Assembly (NCBI GenBank): GCA_003612585.1
Contig: RAZH01000007.1
Coordinates: 124,001-188,000, forward strand
Length of the DNA stretch: 64,000 nt
Direction: 5' to 3'
From: a bacterium 1XD42-54
GTDB lineage: Bacteria > Bacillota > Clostridia > Lachnospirales > Lachnospiraceae
In this document: positions 1-7,785 of the stretch, piece after piece
Layout of the letters: each line of letters starts with the position of its first letter
Numbering within the stretch: position 1 is the stretch's first letter
Program-made: the position numbers and the translations under genes
Notes under the pieces: generated by a model
Seen by the model: only the letters and a program-made list of their open reading frames with translations
Database searches by the model: none
What the model was told of the DNA's origin: nothing

Positions 1-397
1 CCAGCTCGCAGTTCACTTCCATGGACTCGATGGGATAACTCTTTCGCGCCCGTCTTGTCACTACTTTGAAGGTCTGCTGATGCGTCTCATATACATGCTC
101 AAGAAATGCAATCACATCATTGCCAAGCTGTCTCAGCCCTGCTTCCTCTACCTTCATAACCGGGCAGATTCCTACAATACCGAATACGTACTGCAAAGCC
201 TGAATCGTTTCGTCATAATCATACGTTTCATTGCAGTCAATATAAATCCTTCCCTGCTCCTTGTATACATGAAATTCGCCTTCTACATCCCGGAGTGCAT
301 GGACAATACGGCTGACCAGCGCGTCCTCAAACAGATGACGGTTCTTTCCCTTGATGGCGATCTCTCCATATTTGATCAAAATTGTTTTAAATATCAT
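1..397 (-). CDS. thiI: tRNA 4-thiouridine sulfurtransferase ThiI, N-terminal part (cut by window edge)
   Basis: Reading leftward from an ATG at 397, the sequence encodes MIFKTILIKYGEIAIKGKNR, the typical opening of ThiI, followed by a ferredoxin-like/THUMP-type region. The frame stays open to base 1, so only about 132 residues are seen and the PP-loop ATPase and any rhodanese domain lie outside the window. ThiI transfers sulfur to U8 of tRNA and, in many bacteria, to ThiS for thiazole synthesis. A GAGGGAA ribosome site precedes the ATG. The gene directly upstream is a cysteine desulfurase, the usual sulfur donor partner, and the 36-base gap suggests co-transcription. The ORF track missed it because the C-terminus is outside the window. 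Confidence 0.9.
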   Translation of the reverse strand, partial: MIFKTILIKYGEIAIKGKNRHLFEDALVSRIVHALRDVEGEFHVYKEQGRIYIDCNETYDYDETIQALQYVFGIVGICPVMKVEEAGLRQLGNDVIAFLEHVYETHQQTFKVVTRRARKSYPIESMEVNCEL

Positions 398-433
398 GGC
401 TCTATTCCCTCTTCGTTCTTCCTGTTTCCTTTT

Positions 434-1591
434 TTAATGACGCGCATACCGCCGCAATACAGGCAACAGCTCATTCAGTGTAGCAAGGCAGTATGTAATC
501 TCCTCCTCCGTCGTATAAGCGCTGAAGCTAAAACGAAGCGTAGATTCTAGCAGCTCCTGCCGCAGATGCAGTTCCTTCAGAACCGCGCTCACCGGAAGCT
601 TTTTATTGGAGGAACACGCAGAGCCCGCGGAAACATAAATCCCCCGCTCCTCCAGTGCATGAAGCAGCACCTCGCTGCGCACACCAGGAAATGCTGCGCT
701 GACAATATGCGGAGCGCTTTTGCTGCCTTCCTCTGAGTGAATCACCACGGAAGGAAGCTTGGCAAGTCCTTCCATCATAGTTGCCTTCAGCTTCAACAGA
801 TGCGCCGTATGTTCCTCCAGATGTTCATACGCTTCTTTCGCCGCCTGCGCCATGCCGGCCGCTCCCGGCACATTGTCCGTACCAGAACGCATCCCCTTCT
901 GCTGTCCGCCTCCAAGCAAAAGCGGATGGATTTTTACTTTATCATTTATATACAGAAAACCGATCCCCTTCGGTCCGTGTATCTTATGCGCACTGACTGA
1001 GAGCATGTCTATTTCCAGCTTTTTCGGATAAACCGGCAACTTACCGTACGCCTGCACGCCATCTACATGAAACAAAATCTTGGGATTCCGCTTTTTGATC
1101 AGTTTTGCAGCCTCTGCAACCGGTTCAATGGCTCCCACTTCATTATTTACATACATCATCGACACAAGAATCGTATCGTCGTCAAGCGCCTCTTCCAGAT
1201 CTTTCAGACTGATATGCCCTCTCTCATCCACCGGAAGATACGTCACCCGAAATCCCTGCTCCTCCAGATAGTGAAGCGGAAGCAACACCGCCGCATGCTC
1301 GACTGCTGTCGTAATCAGATGCTTCCCGGCTCTCTGATTGGCCATGGCAGCTCCAATCAGCGCCCAGTTATTGGACTCCGTGGCTCCAGAAGTAAAATAT
1401 ATTTCTTTTTCATGTACTTTCAGTGTCTTCGCAATCGTTTCTCTTGCCTCGCGCAGATAACGCTCTGCCTCCACACCTTTCATATGTTTGGAGGATGGGT
1501 TTCCGTAATCCTCCATCATTGTACGAACAACCACCTCACGCACTGCTTCCGTACATCGCGTTGTGGCTGAATTGTCCAGATATGCTTCCAC
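434..1591 (-). CDS. Cysteine desulfurase (NifS/IscS family), ThiI partner
   Basis: A class V PLP aminotransferase of 385 aa. The PLP-binding lysine is in SVSAHKIHGPKG (about K203), with HVDGVQAYG (about 175-183) before it, and the catalytic cysteine is in SAGSACSS (about C326). The enzyme takes sulfur from cysteine as an enzyme persulfide. The start is a GTG with GAGGGAG just upstream. The gene sits immediately before thiI, the arrangement known from the Bacillus nifZ-thiI pair, so its main role is probably tRNA thiolation rather than general Fe-S assembly; that assignment is inferred from the neighbour. All active-site motifs are intact and the length is normal for the family. Confidence 0.93.
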   Translation of the reverse strand: MEAYLDNSATTRCTEAVREVVVRTMMEDYGNPSSKHMKGVEAERYLREARETIAKTLKVHEKEIYFTSGATESNNWALIGAAMANQRAGKHLITTAVEHAAVLLPLHYLEEQGFRVTYLPVDERGHISLKDLEEALDDDTILVSMMYVNNEVGAIEPVAEAAKLIKKRNPKILFHVDGVQAYGKLPVYPKKLEIDMLSVSAHKIHGPKGIGFLYINDKVKIHPLLLGGGQQKGMRSGTDNVPGAAGMAQAAKEAYEHLEEHTAHLLKLKATMMEGLAKLPSVVIHSEEGSKSAPHIVSAAFPGVRSEVLLHALEERGIYVSAGSACSSNKKLPVSAVLKELHLRQELLESTLRFSFSAYTTEEEITYCLATLNELLPVLRRYARH

Positions 1592-1677
1592 CAGACTCCC
1601 TCTTTTCTCCTGTATTTTCGGATGACACCATTTTTACAGATATACAAACACGCAATCAGATGATCGAAATCTGCGCG

Positions 1678-2082
1678 CTACAGACTGCAAAATCCCTTGG
1701 CTGCCAGACATCCTTCCACCTCTGCGATGTCATTGCAGTGGAATACCATAATCGGGCTTCCCGATTCACGATTAAAGGACAGGTACAGATAATCGACAGA
1801 AATATTGCTGTCATTTAAGGCTGCCAGCAGCCGGCTCAGCTCACCAACCCGGTCCTGAATCTCAATCCCAAGCACATCCGTCACCTTACACATATATCCG
1901 ACTGCTTCCAGCGCCTGCACCGCACGGCGTGGGTCAGACACGACCATTCTTACAATTCCATACTCGGGGCTGTCATTCGTCACAGAACCTAGAATATTGA
2001 TTTCCTCTCTGCTCAGAATCTCCGTAATTTCCAGCATGGCTCCTTTTTTATTTTCTGCATAGATCGACACCTGATTTAACAT
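1678..2082 (-). CDS. Tandem ACT-domain protein
   Basis: A 134-aa protein made almost entirely of two ACT domains (about residues 3-66 and 70-132). The first opens with QVSIYAENKKGAMLEITEIL, the standard ACT beta-strand/helix start with a ligand-contacting glycine. ACT domains bind small ligands, usually amino acids. Stand-alone two-ACT proteins of this size are common in Firmicutes as presumed amino-acid sensors, but the ligand here is unknown. It lies 86 bases upstream of the desulfurase gene on the same strand, so the two may share a transcript. There is no catalytic domain. Confidence 0.8.
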   Translation of the reverse strand: MLNQVSIYAENKKGAMLEITEILSREEINILGSVTNDSPEYGIVRMVVSDPRRAVQALEAVGYMCKVTDVLGIEIQDRVGELSRLLAALNDSNISVDYLYLSFNRESGSPIMVFHCNDIAEVEGCLAAKGFCSL

Positions 2083-2223
2083 CTTTTCGTCCTTCTTTCC
2101 CTCGGTCTTGTCTGCTTTGCAATCCCTGCAATTCCGACACTTTTGTTGTTCTCCGTGATTCTAACACAGAAGCGCTGCGAAGGGCAAGCCTGAATTCAGA
2201 TCATTTCTCTGGCCAAACAAATA

Positions 2224-2252
2224 TTGACAATAATTTCTCATCATAGTACTAT
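2224..2252 (+). promoter_or_regulatory. Predicted sigma-A promoter for rpoN
   Basis: TTGACA and TACTAT are separated by 17 bases, about 70 bases upstream of the rpoN start. It is the only plus-strand promoter-like match in this spacer. Confidence 0.6.
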
Positions 2253-2324
2253 CTATTTATATAAATATAACAATAATACTGTGATAAAAATACCGTAAAA
2301 AAGGAGACCAACAAGCGATATATT

Positions 2325-3638
2325 ATGGAAACACAGATGAACCCGAATCTCAAACAGACAACTTCCCCAAAATTGACTGAATTTACGGCAATCCTCCAGA
2401 TGAACCTGGCGGAGCTTCATCAGCACCTGCAAAATCTTGCGCTTGAGAATCCTCTGATGGATCTGGAATCCGCCCAGGCCACTCAGGCCTTTGATACCCG
2501 GAAGGTCTACGCTCCGGATGACCAGAACCGTGTCTATGCCAGACAGGACCGCAAGGACGCTCTCGATCCCTGGAACCTGGATATCTCCATGCGCGAAACG
2601 TTAAGCGACACGCTCATGGCCCAGCTTGGAGGTCTGAAGCTCGATACCCAGCAGCGCCGCGTACTGGCTTACATGATTTTGAATCTGGAACCGACCGGTT
2701 ATCTTGAAATGGATCTTGCAGATATTGCACAGGCCACAGGAGTGACTCCTGATGAGGCAGAAAGCCTGCTATGCATTCTACAAACCCTGGAACCGGACGG
2801 CATCGGCGCCCGGTCACTGCCTGAGTGTCTTGCCATTCAGTTGAAAAAAAATCATCCGGAAGATCACACAGCGCTTACGATCACGCAGAACTATCTGGAA
2901 CCTTTCGGAAAAAACCAGCTTCCGTCACTGGCCAAAAAGCTGCATGTACCGCTTGACGAGGTGCTGCGCGCAGGCCGCGTCATCCGCAGCCTCAATCCAA
3001 GGCCGGGCGCTGCTTTTGGCGAGCGCAGATATATGCAGTATATCCGTCCTGATCTGGCAGTTGTCAAATTTCAGGGATATTATGATATACTGGTAAATGA
3101 ATCTCTGCTTCCCACTATTCGATTAAACGAAGAATATCTCGACATGATGAAAAACAGCGAATCCAGCGAAGTGACTACCTATCTGAATGCGCAGAAACGG
3201 CAGCTTGACCGAATGTCCGAATGTCTTGAACAGAGAAACCAAACGCTTCTCGCACTGGGACGACTGATTGTCCAGAAGCAGCAGATCTTTTTCCAGAACG
3301 GACCTGGTCACCTTGTTTCCTTCTCATTGGCAGAAGCAGCGGCAGAGCTTCAAATACCGGAATCCGTTATCCGCTGCGCTGTAAAAGACAAGTTCCTGCA
3401 ATGCACGTTCGGTATCTTCCCGCTCAGTTATTTCTTTGTGCAGGGGCTTGAAAAGAAAGAAAGCATCCAACATAAAATCCGGGAAATCATTGCCAGGGAA
3501 GACAAAAAGCACCCTCTTTCCGATTCCAGTCTCGCAGAGATACTTGCCCTGGAAGGTCTGACCGTTTCCAGAAGACTGATCGCCAAGTATCGAAATGAAA
3601 TAGATATCCCGGAATCCGGCAGACGGCGCGAATTCTGA
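2325..3638 (+). CDS. rpoN: RNA polymerase sigma-54 factor RpoN
   Basis: A 437-aa sigma-54. The N-terminal region I resembles the glutamine/leucine-rich activator-interacting segment (LKQTTSPKLTEF, LQMNLAELHQHLQNLALENP). A core-binding region follows (about 80-260), then a DNA-binding domain, and the RpoN box appears near the C-terminus as RRLIAKYRNEIDIPES, close to the canonical ARRTVAKYRE. It directs RNA polymerase to -24/-12 promoters and depends on AAA+ activators, none of which is in this window. It is a single-gene plus-strand unit with its own promoter and a shared downstream terminator. The strong AAGGAG lies about 18 bases before the ATG, unusually far, and no other in-frame start lies closer. 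Confidence 0.93.
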   Translation: METQMNPNLKQTTSPKLTEFTAILQMNLAELHQHLQNLALENPLMDLESAQATQAFDTRKVYAPDDQNRVYARQDRKDALDPWNLDISMRETLSDTLMAQLGGLKLDTQQRRVLAYMILNLEPTGYLEMDLADIAQATGVTPDEAESLLCILQTLEPDGIGARSLPECLAIQLKKNHPEDHTALTITQNYLEPFGKNQLPSLAKKLHVPLDEVLRAGRVIRSLNPRPGAAFGERRYMQYIRPDLAVVKFQGYYDILVNESLLPTIRLNEEYLDMMKNSESSEVTTYLNAQKRQLDRMSECLEQRNQTLLALGRLIVQKQQIFFQNGPGHLVSFSLAEAAAELQIPESVIRCAVKDKFLQCTFGIFPLSYFFVQGLEKKESIQHKIREIIAREDKKHPLSDSSLAEILALEGLTVSRRLIAKYRNEIDIPESGRRREF

Positions 3639-3677
3639 GACGCGCCAACCCATCGCTGTTATCTATAATCATAAATA

Positions 3678-3757
3678 AAACTGCTGTAAAACAGCTTCGA
3701 CTGACCTGTGTAATTCTCTCCACACGTCACCTCTGTTTTACAGCAGTTCTGTTTTAA
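3678..3757. terminator. Convergent bidirectional terminator between rpoN and metI
   Basis: A near-perfect 16-base stem, AACTGCTGTAAAACAG pairing with CTGTTTTACAGCAGTT, encloses a loop of about 38 bases. T-rich tracts flank both outer sides. It ends transcription from rpoN (plus) and from the met operon (minus). Confidence 0.8.
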
Positions 3758-3794
3758 AATATTTATATTTCTTTTATGTCCCTCGAACTCTGCA

Positions 3795-4457
3795 TCACGT
3801 CCTGCGCCGGTCAAACCTGCGTGACAACATCATACCAATTCCCTGCATAATCTGTACCAGAAGCACCAGCAAAATAACAGTTACCAGCATGATATCAAAC
3901 TGATAACGGTTGTAGCCGTAGCGGACTGCAATCGCACCCAGTCCGTCCGCTCCAACGGTACCTGCCATAGCTGAATACCCCAGGATCGTTGCCGTCACAA
4001 TCGTCGCGTTCACCATCAGAGAAGTCCTGGCCTCGATCAGAAGCACCTTGAATACTATGGTCAGATTACTGGCGCCCATACTCTGTGCCGCCTCAATAAC
4101 ACCGTGGTCCACTTCCTTTAAGGATGACTCTACCATCCTGGCGATATACGGCGCTGCCGCAATGGTCAGGGACACAATCATGGCATTGGAACCATAACTT
4201 TTTCCCACCAGTATCTTGGTCAGTGGAATCAGAAGAATCAACAGAATCAAAAACGGAATACTCCGAAAAATATTTGAGATAAAGTCTATTACCTTGTACA
4301 CGGCTGCATTCGGCCGAATCCCATCCTTATCCGTCACGGTCAGCAAAATCCCAAGCGGCATTCCAAATACGTAACCGAGAAGCGTCGGTACCAGGGTCAT
4401 ATACAGCGTCTGGCCAATTCCTTCAATCAAAAGCATAACCATCTTCTCATTCAACAT
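3795..4457 (-). CDS. metI: Methionine ABC transporter permease MetI
   Basis: A 220-aa integral membrane permease with about five hydrophobic segments (for example around 20-40, 60-85, 92-115, 155-175 and 190-212). The EAA-loop region EVDHGVIEAAQSMGAS contacts the ATPase MetN. It forms the channel of the D/L-methionine importer. Its ATG lies inside the end of metN (11-base overlap), so translation is probably coupled. It is the last gene of metQ-metN-metI and runs into the convergent terminator with rpoN. Confidence 0.92.
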   Translation of the reverse strand: MLNEKMVMLLIEGIGQTLYMTLVPTLLGYVFGMPLGILLTVTDKDGIRPNAAVYKVIDFISNIFRSIPFLILLILLIPLTKILVGKSYGSNAMIVSLTIAAAPYIARMVESSLKEVDHGVIEAAQSMGASNLTIVFKVLLIEARTSLMVNATIVTATILGYSAMAGTVGADGLGAIAVRYGYNRYQFDIMLVTVILLVLLVQIMQGIGMMLSRRFDRRRT

Positions 4458-5457
4458 AATCGATCAACTCCTCCACTGCCAGTTTTGCGCCTTTTAAGTA
4501 CGCAATCATCTTATCGCCCAGTACCGGGTCCTCAGGAAGCTGCAAAATCATTTCTCCCGTCGCAACTCCGTCCAGATCCCGCGTATTCGCATAGAGAATA
4601 TTCACCGGCGTCTTAAATGCCAGCACCATATTTCCGATCACCGGCTCAAAAGAAGAATTTTCAGAAAAGACAATACGCACACAACGCCGCCCCTTCATCT
4701 CCGTCACCCGTTCAAAGCCCTGATAAATCAGTCGCTTGGCTTCTTTGGATTTTGGTGACTGGAAAATCTCTTCCACTGTGCCGTGCTCTGCAAGATTTCC
4801 ATGATCAATAATCGCCACATGGCTGCAAATTTCCTGTACGACAGCCATCTCATGTGTGATGACCACAATCGTAATGCCGTATTTTTGATTAATCTCCTTC
4901 AGAAGCTGAAGAATTGACTTTGTTGTCTGCGGATCGAGCGCGCTGGTCGCCTCATCACACAGCAGAATCTTCGGATCGGACGCAAGCACCCTTGCAATCG
5001 CCACCCTCTGCTTCTGACCGCCGGAAAGTTGAGCCGGATAGGCCTTCGCCTTTTCCTCCAGCCCGACAATTTTCAGATATTCCATCGCCTTCTGCCGCGC
5101 TTCCCGCTTCTTCATACCGGCAATTTCCAGTGGAAAGCAGACATTGTCAATCACACTGCGCTGCATGAGCAGATTAAAATGCTGAAAAATCATGCCAATA
5201 TCCTTGCGTGCCTCCCGCAGCTGCTTTTCGGAAAGCGATGCCAGATCTCTCCCGTCTACGACTACGTTTCCACCGGTCGGCCGTTCGAGGAAATTCAGGC
5301 AGCGTACCAGCGTACTCTTCCCTGCCCCGGACATACCAATAATACCGTAAATATCACCTTTATATATATCAAGATTCACATCCTTCAGCGCATGGACTTC
5401 CATATCACGCTGCCGGAACGACTTATCCAGATGTACGATTTTAATAATCGGCTCCAT
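4447..5457 (-). CDS. metN: Methionine ABC transporter ATP-binding protein MetN
   Basis: A 336-aa ABC ATPase. Walker A is GMSGAGKST (about 41-49), the signature is LSGGQ (about 144-148) and Walker B is ILLCDEA (about 164-170). A C-terminal NIL/ACT-like domain (about 260-336) is the site at which methionine inhibits transport in this family. The ORF track opens ten codons earlier at a weak start. The ATG at 5457 is preferred because AAGGAG precedes it and homologues begin near MEPIIKIVHLDKSF. The protein energises uptake with MetI and MetQ. A 12-base-pair hairpin separates it from metQ. Confidence 0.93.
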   Translation of the reverse strand: MEPIIKIVHLDKSFRQRDMEVHALKDVNLDIYKGDIYGIIGMSGAGKSTLVRCLNFLERPTGGNVVVDGRDLASLSEKQLREARKDIGMIFQHFNLLMQRSVIDNVCFPLEIAGMKKREARQKAMEYLKIVGLEEKAKAYPAQLSGGQKQRVAIARVLASDPKILLCDEATSALDPQTTKSILQLLKEINQKYGITIVVITHEMAVVQEICSHVAIIDHGNLAEHGTVEEIFQSPKSKEAKRLIYQGFERVTEMKGRRCVRIVFSENSSFEPVIGNMVLAFKTPVNILYANTRDLDGVATGEMILQLPEDPVLGDKMIAYLKGAKLAVEELIDYVE

Positions 5458-5519
5458 ATTCTTCTCCTTCGTGCTCTTTTCTCCCAAAACACCAATCTTT
5501 TCTGAGTATACCGTAAAAC

Positions 5520-5557
5520 GAAGGCAGTTGCAAGATAATAATCCCGCAACTGCCTTC
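5520..5557 (-). terminator. Perfect 12-bp hairpin between metQ and metN
   Basis: GAAGGCAGTTGC and GCAACTGCCTTC form a perfect stem with a 14-base loop, between metQ and metN. On the transcribed strand the stem is followed by GTTTTACG rather than a long U tract. It may be a leaky terminator or an mRNA-stabilising hairpin that lets metQ be expressed above metNI. Confidence 0.55.
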
Positions 5558-5604
5558 TGTTTTCATTCCTGTATTCCGTGTTATCTAAATTTTAAATGAA
5601 AGTC

Positions 5605-6432
5605 TTATTCAGCCTCTTCAAACGGAATCACTGCTCCATCATATGTATCATTGATGAACTTCTGAATTTCGTCAGATTTCAAAACATCCACGAGCGCAAG
5701 AATCTTTTCACTCTCTTCATTGCCCTGTTTTACAGCAATGACATTGACATAAGTCTTTGCTGCCTCAGAATCAGAAGCCTCGAAAGCAATAGAATCCTTT
5801 GCTACTGAAAATCCTGCATTCAGCGCATAGTTTCCGTTCATAACAGCAAATGCTACCTCGTCCACCACTCTCGGCACCTGAGCAGCCTCAAGCTCAAGAA
5901 TTTCCACATTCTTCGGGTTGTCTTCAATATCCATAACCGTAGCAGTCAGTCCTGCGCCTTCTTTTAACGTAATCACACCGTTATCCTGCAACAGCAGAAG
6001 AGCTCTCGCCTCATTCGTGGTGTCGTTCGGAACAGCAATCACGTCGCCATCCTCCAGCTCATCCAGTGCAGACTTTGTGCCCGGATAAATACCAAACGGC
6101 TCATAATGAATACCGCCTGCATTTACAAGATGCGTCCCTTTCTCCTCATTAAAACTGTCAAGATACGGGATATGCTGAAAATAGTTTGCATCCAGCTCCT
6201 CGCTCTCCACTACCTCATTCGGCAGAATATAATCGTCAAACTCTTTTACTTCCAGTGTCCATCCCTCTTCTTCCAGAAGCTTTGCAGCCTCCGCAAGAAT
6301 TTCCGCATGCGGTGTCGGAGATGCTGCAACTGTAATCGTTTTGTCCTCCTCAGCCCCTGCCAGAGCTGCCGGAACAAATGCAGCTGAAACAGCCAGTGTC
6401 AGTGCCAGTACTTTTGATAAATTCTTCTTCAT
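5605..6432 (-). CDS. metQ: Methionine-binding protein MetQ (NlpA family), without lipobox cysteine
   Basis: A 275-aa substrate-binding protein of the NlpA/MetQ family, with a signal peptide (about 1-25) and typical motifs such as TVAASPTPHAEIL, EVKEFDDYILPN and YFQHIPYLD. It captures methionine outside the cell for MetNI. Gram-positive MetQ proteins are normally lipoproteins with a cysteine after the signal peptide. Here the cleavage region is PAALAGAEED and no cysteine is present, so signal peptidase I processing after ALA, and a secreted rather than anchored protein, is predicted. It is the first gene of metQNI, with a good promoter upstream. No SAM riboswitch or T-box was seen in the short leader. 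Confidence 0.9.
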   Translation of the reverse strand: MKKNLSKVLALTLAVSAAFVPAALAGAEEDKTITVAASPTPHAEILAEAAKLLEEEGWTLEVKEFDDYILPNEVVESEELDANYFQHIPYLDSFNEEKGTHLVNAGGIHYEPFGIYPGTKSALDELEDGDVIAVPNDTTNEARALLLLQDNGVITLKEGAGLTATVMDIEDNPKNVEILELEAAQVPRVVDEVAFAVMNGNYALNAGFSVAKDSIAFEASDSEAAKTYVNVIAVKQGNEESEKILALVDVLKSDEIQKFINDTYDGAVIPFEEAE

Positions 6433-6512
6433 AATATCTCCTTCTTTCTTTTCGATCGTCCGCTTTTGCGGCAGTTTACCGCCCCTTCTGGGAACAGAAA
6501 AACTTAAAGTTT

Positions 6513-6541
6513 ATGATAACACCCGCGTTTAAAAAATGCAA
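6513..6541 (-). promoter_or_regulatory. Predicted promoter of metQNI
   Basis: On the minus strand TTGCAT and TATCAT are separated by 17 bases, about 80 bases upstream of the metQ ATG. The leader between them is too short for a SAM riboswitch. Confidence 0.6.
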
Positions 6542-6577
6542 TACTTTACTTATGCAAAGCTCGCAACTAAACGCAGA

Positions 6578-7507
6578 TCAGTTTACAAACAACGGCGTGG
6601 AATAATAACGGTCGCCGGAATCCGGAAGCAATACAACAACTGTTTTTCCTTTGTTCTCCGGACGCTTCGCAAGCTGTATCGCAGCATGCAGCGCGGCTCC
6701 CGAAGAAATCCCGACCAGAATACCTTCCTGCTTTGCCAGAAGTCTGGCGCCGTCAAAAGCTTCCTCATCTGCAACTGTTATAATTTCATCGTAAACAGAC
6801 GTATTGAGAACCTCCGGAACAAATCCAGCTCCGATCCCCTGAATTTTATGCGGACCGCTCTTTCCTTCTGAAAGTACCGGTGAAGAAGCCGGTTCCATAG
6901 CCACAATCTTTACTTCCGGATTTTTCGATTTTAAGAATTCTCCGGTACCTGTCAACGTACCGCCTGTCCCGACACCCGCTATAAAAATATCTACCGTTCC
7001 ATCCGTATCCTTCCAGATTTCCGGGCCGGTCGTATTTCTGTGAGCTGTCGGGTTTGCCTGATTTACAAACTGCCCGGGAATAAAGCTGTCCGGAATCTCT
7101 TTTGCCAGTTCCTCCGCCTTTGCAATCGCGCCGCTCATGCCTTTTGTCCCGTCAGTCAGTACAATCTCTGCTCCGTACGCTTTCAGAATATTTCTGCGTT
7201 CTACGCTCATTGTCTCCGGCATCGTCAGAATGATACGGTACCCTTTCACCGCAGCAATCGCAGCCAGCCCGATGCCCGTGTTGCCAGAAGTCGGTTCAAT
7301 GATCACAGAACCTGCTTTCAGAATCCCCTTTTGTTCGGCATCCTCAATCATTGACTTTGCAACGCGGTCCTTCACACTTCCCGCCGGATTAAAATACTCC
7401 AGTTTCAGAAGCAGCTTTGCCTCCAGCCCCAGCTCTCTTTCCAGATTCTGTGCTTCCACAAGCGGAGTATTTCCGATCAGATCAAGCGCTCCTTTATAAA
7501 TGTTCAC
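6578..7507 (-). CDS. cysK: Cysteine synthase A (O-acetylserine sulfhydrylase)
   Basis: A 309-aa fold-type II PLP enzyme. The PLP lysine is in NPAGSVKDR (about K46), the substrate-loop motif is [12 protein letters not shown], and the phosphate-binding glycine loop is [12 protein letters not shown]. It makes cysteine from O-acetylserine and sulfide. It has its own consensus promoter and a GGAGG ribosome site and lies directly upstream of the methionine importer, grouping sulfur amino-acid supply. The partner CysE is not in the window. All key residues are present and the length is normal. Confidence 0.95.
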   Translation of the reverse strand: MNIYKGALDLIGNTPLVEAQNLERELGLEAKLLLKLEYFNPAGSVKDRVAKSMIEDAEQKGILKAGSVIIEPTSGNTGIGLAAIAAVKGYRIILTMPETMSVERRNILKAYGAEIVLTDGTKGMSGAIAKAEELAKEIPDSFIPGQFVNQANPTAHRNTTGPEIWKDTDGTVDIFIAGVGTGGTLTGTGEFLKSKNPEVKIVAMEPASSPVLSEGKSGPHKIQGIGAGFVPEVLNTSVYDEIITVADEEAFDGARLLAKQEGILVGISSGAALHAAIQLAKRPENKGKTVVVLLPDSGDRYYSTPLFVN

Positions 7508-7558
7508 CTTCTTATCCTCCCTTTTCCTATATGATTACTATGTTTTTGGTTGATTAGT

Positions 7559-7586
7559 ATTATAGCACTTTTATTTCGCCTGTCAA
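7559..7586 (-). promoter_or_regulatory. Consensus promoter of cysK with downstream direct repeat
   Basis: TTGACA and TATAAT are separated by 16 bases on the minus strand. Between the -10 and the ribosome site an imperfect direct repeat (ATACTAATC, then ATAGTAATC, period 19) lies where a repressor could bind. The regulator is not identified. Confidence 0.7.
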
Positions 7587-7723
7587 CCAGATTTTTCTTT
7601 TTTCTATCCTCTATATTTTATATATCTTTTCCGCAGATATTAAATGCATATGTAAATGTCACTGCATGAAGGCCAAAAAGTCACTCATTTTTTGTCGAAA
7701 AATAGTATTCTTATTAAGAACAT

Positions 7724-7752
7724 TTGACATTCTCAATGTTTTGGTTTAAAAT
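7724..7752 (+). promoter_or_regulatory. Predicted promoter of the DUF1294 fusion gene
   Basis: TTGACA and TAAAAT are separated by 17 bases on the plus strand, about 33 bases upstream of the ATG, with GGAGG in between. Confidence 0.7.
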
Positions 7753-7785
7753 AAAAATACTTTGCACTTATTATTGGAGGAACCT

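Noticed and set aside
6433-6577. SAM riboswitch or T-box before metQ
   Set aside because: The leader after the predicted promoter is only about 80 bases and lacks the conserved helices of either class.
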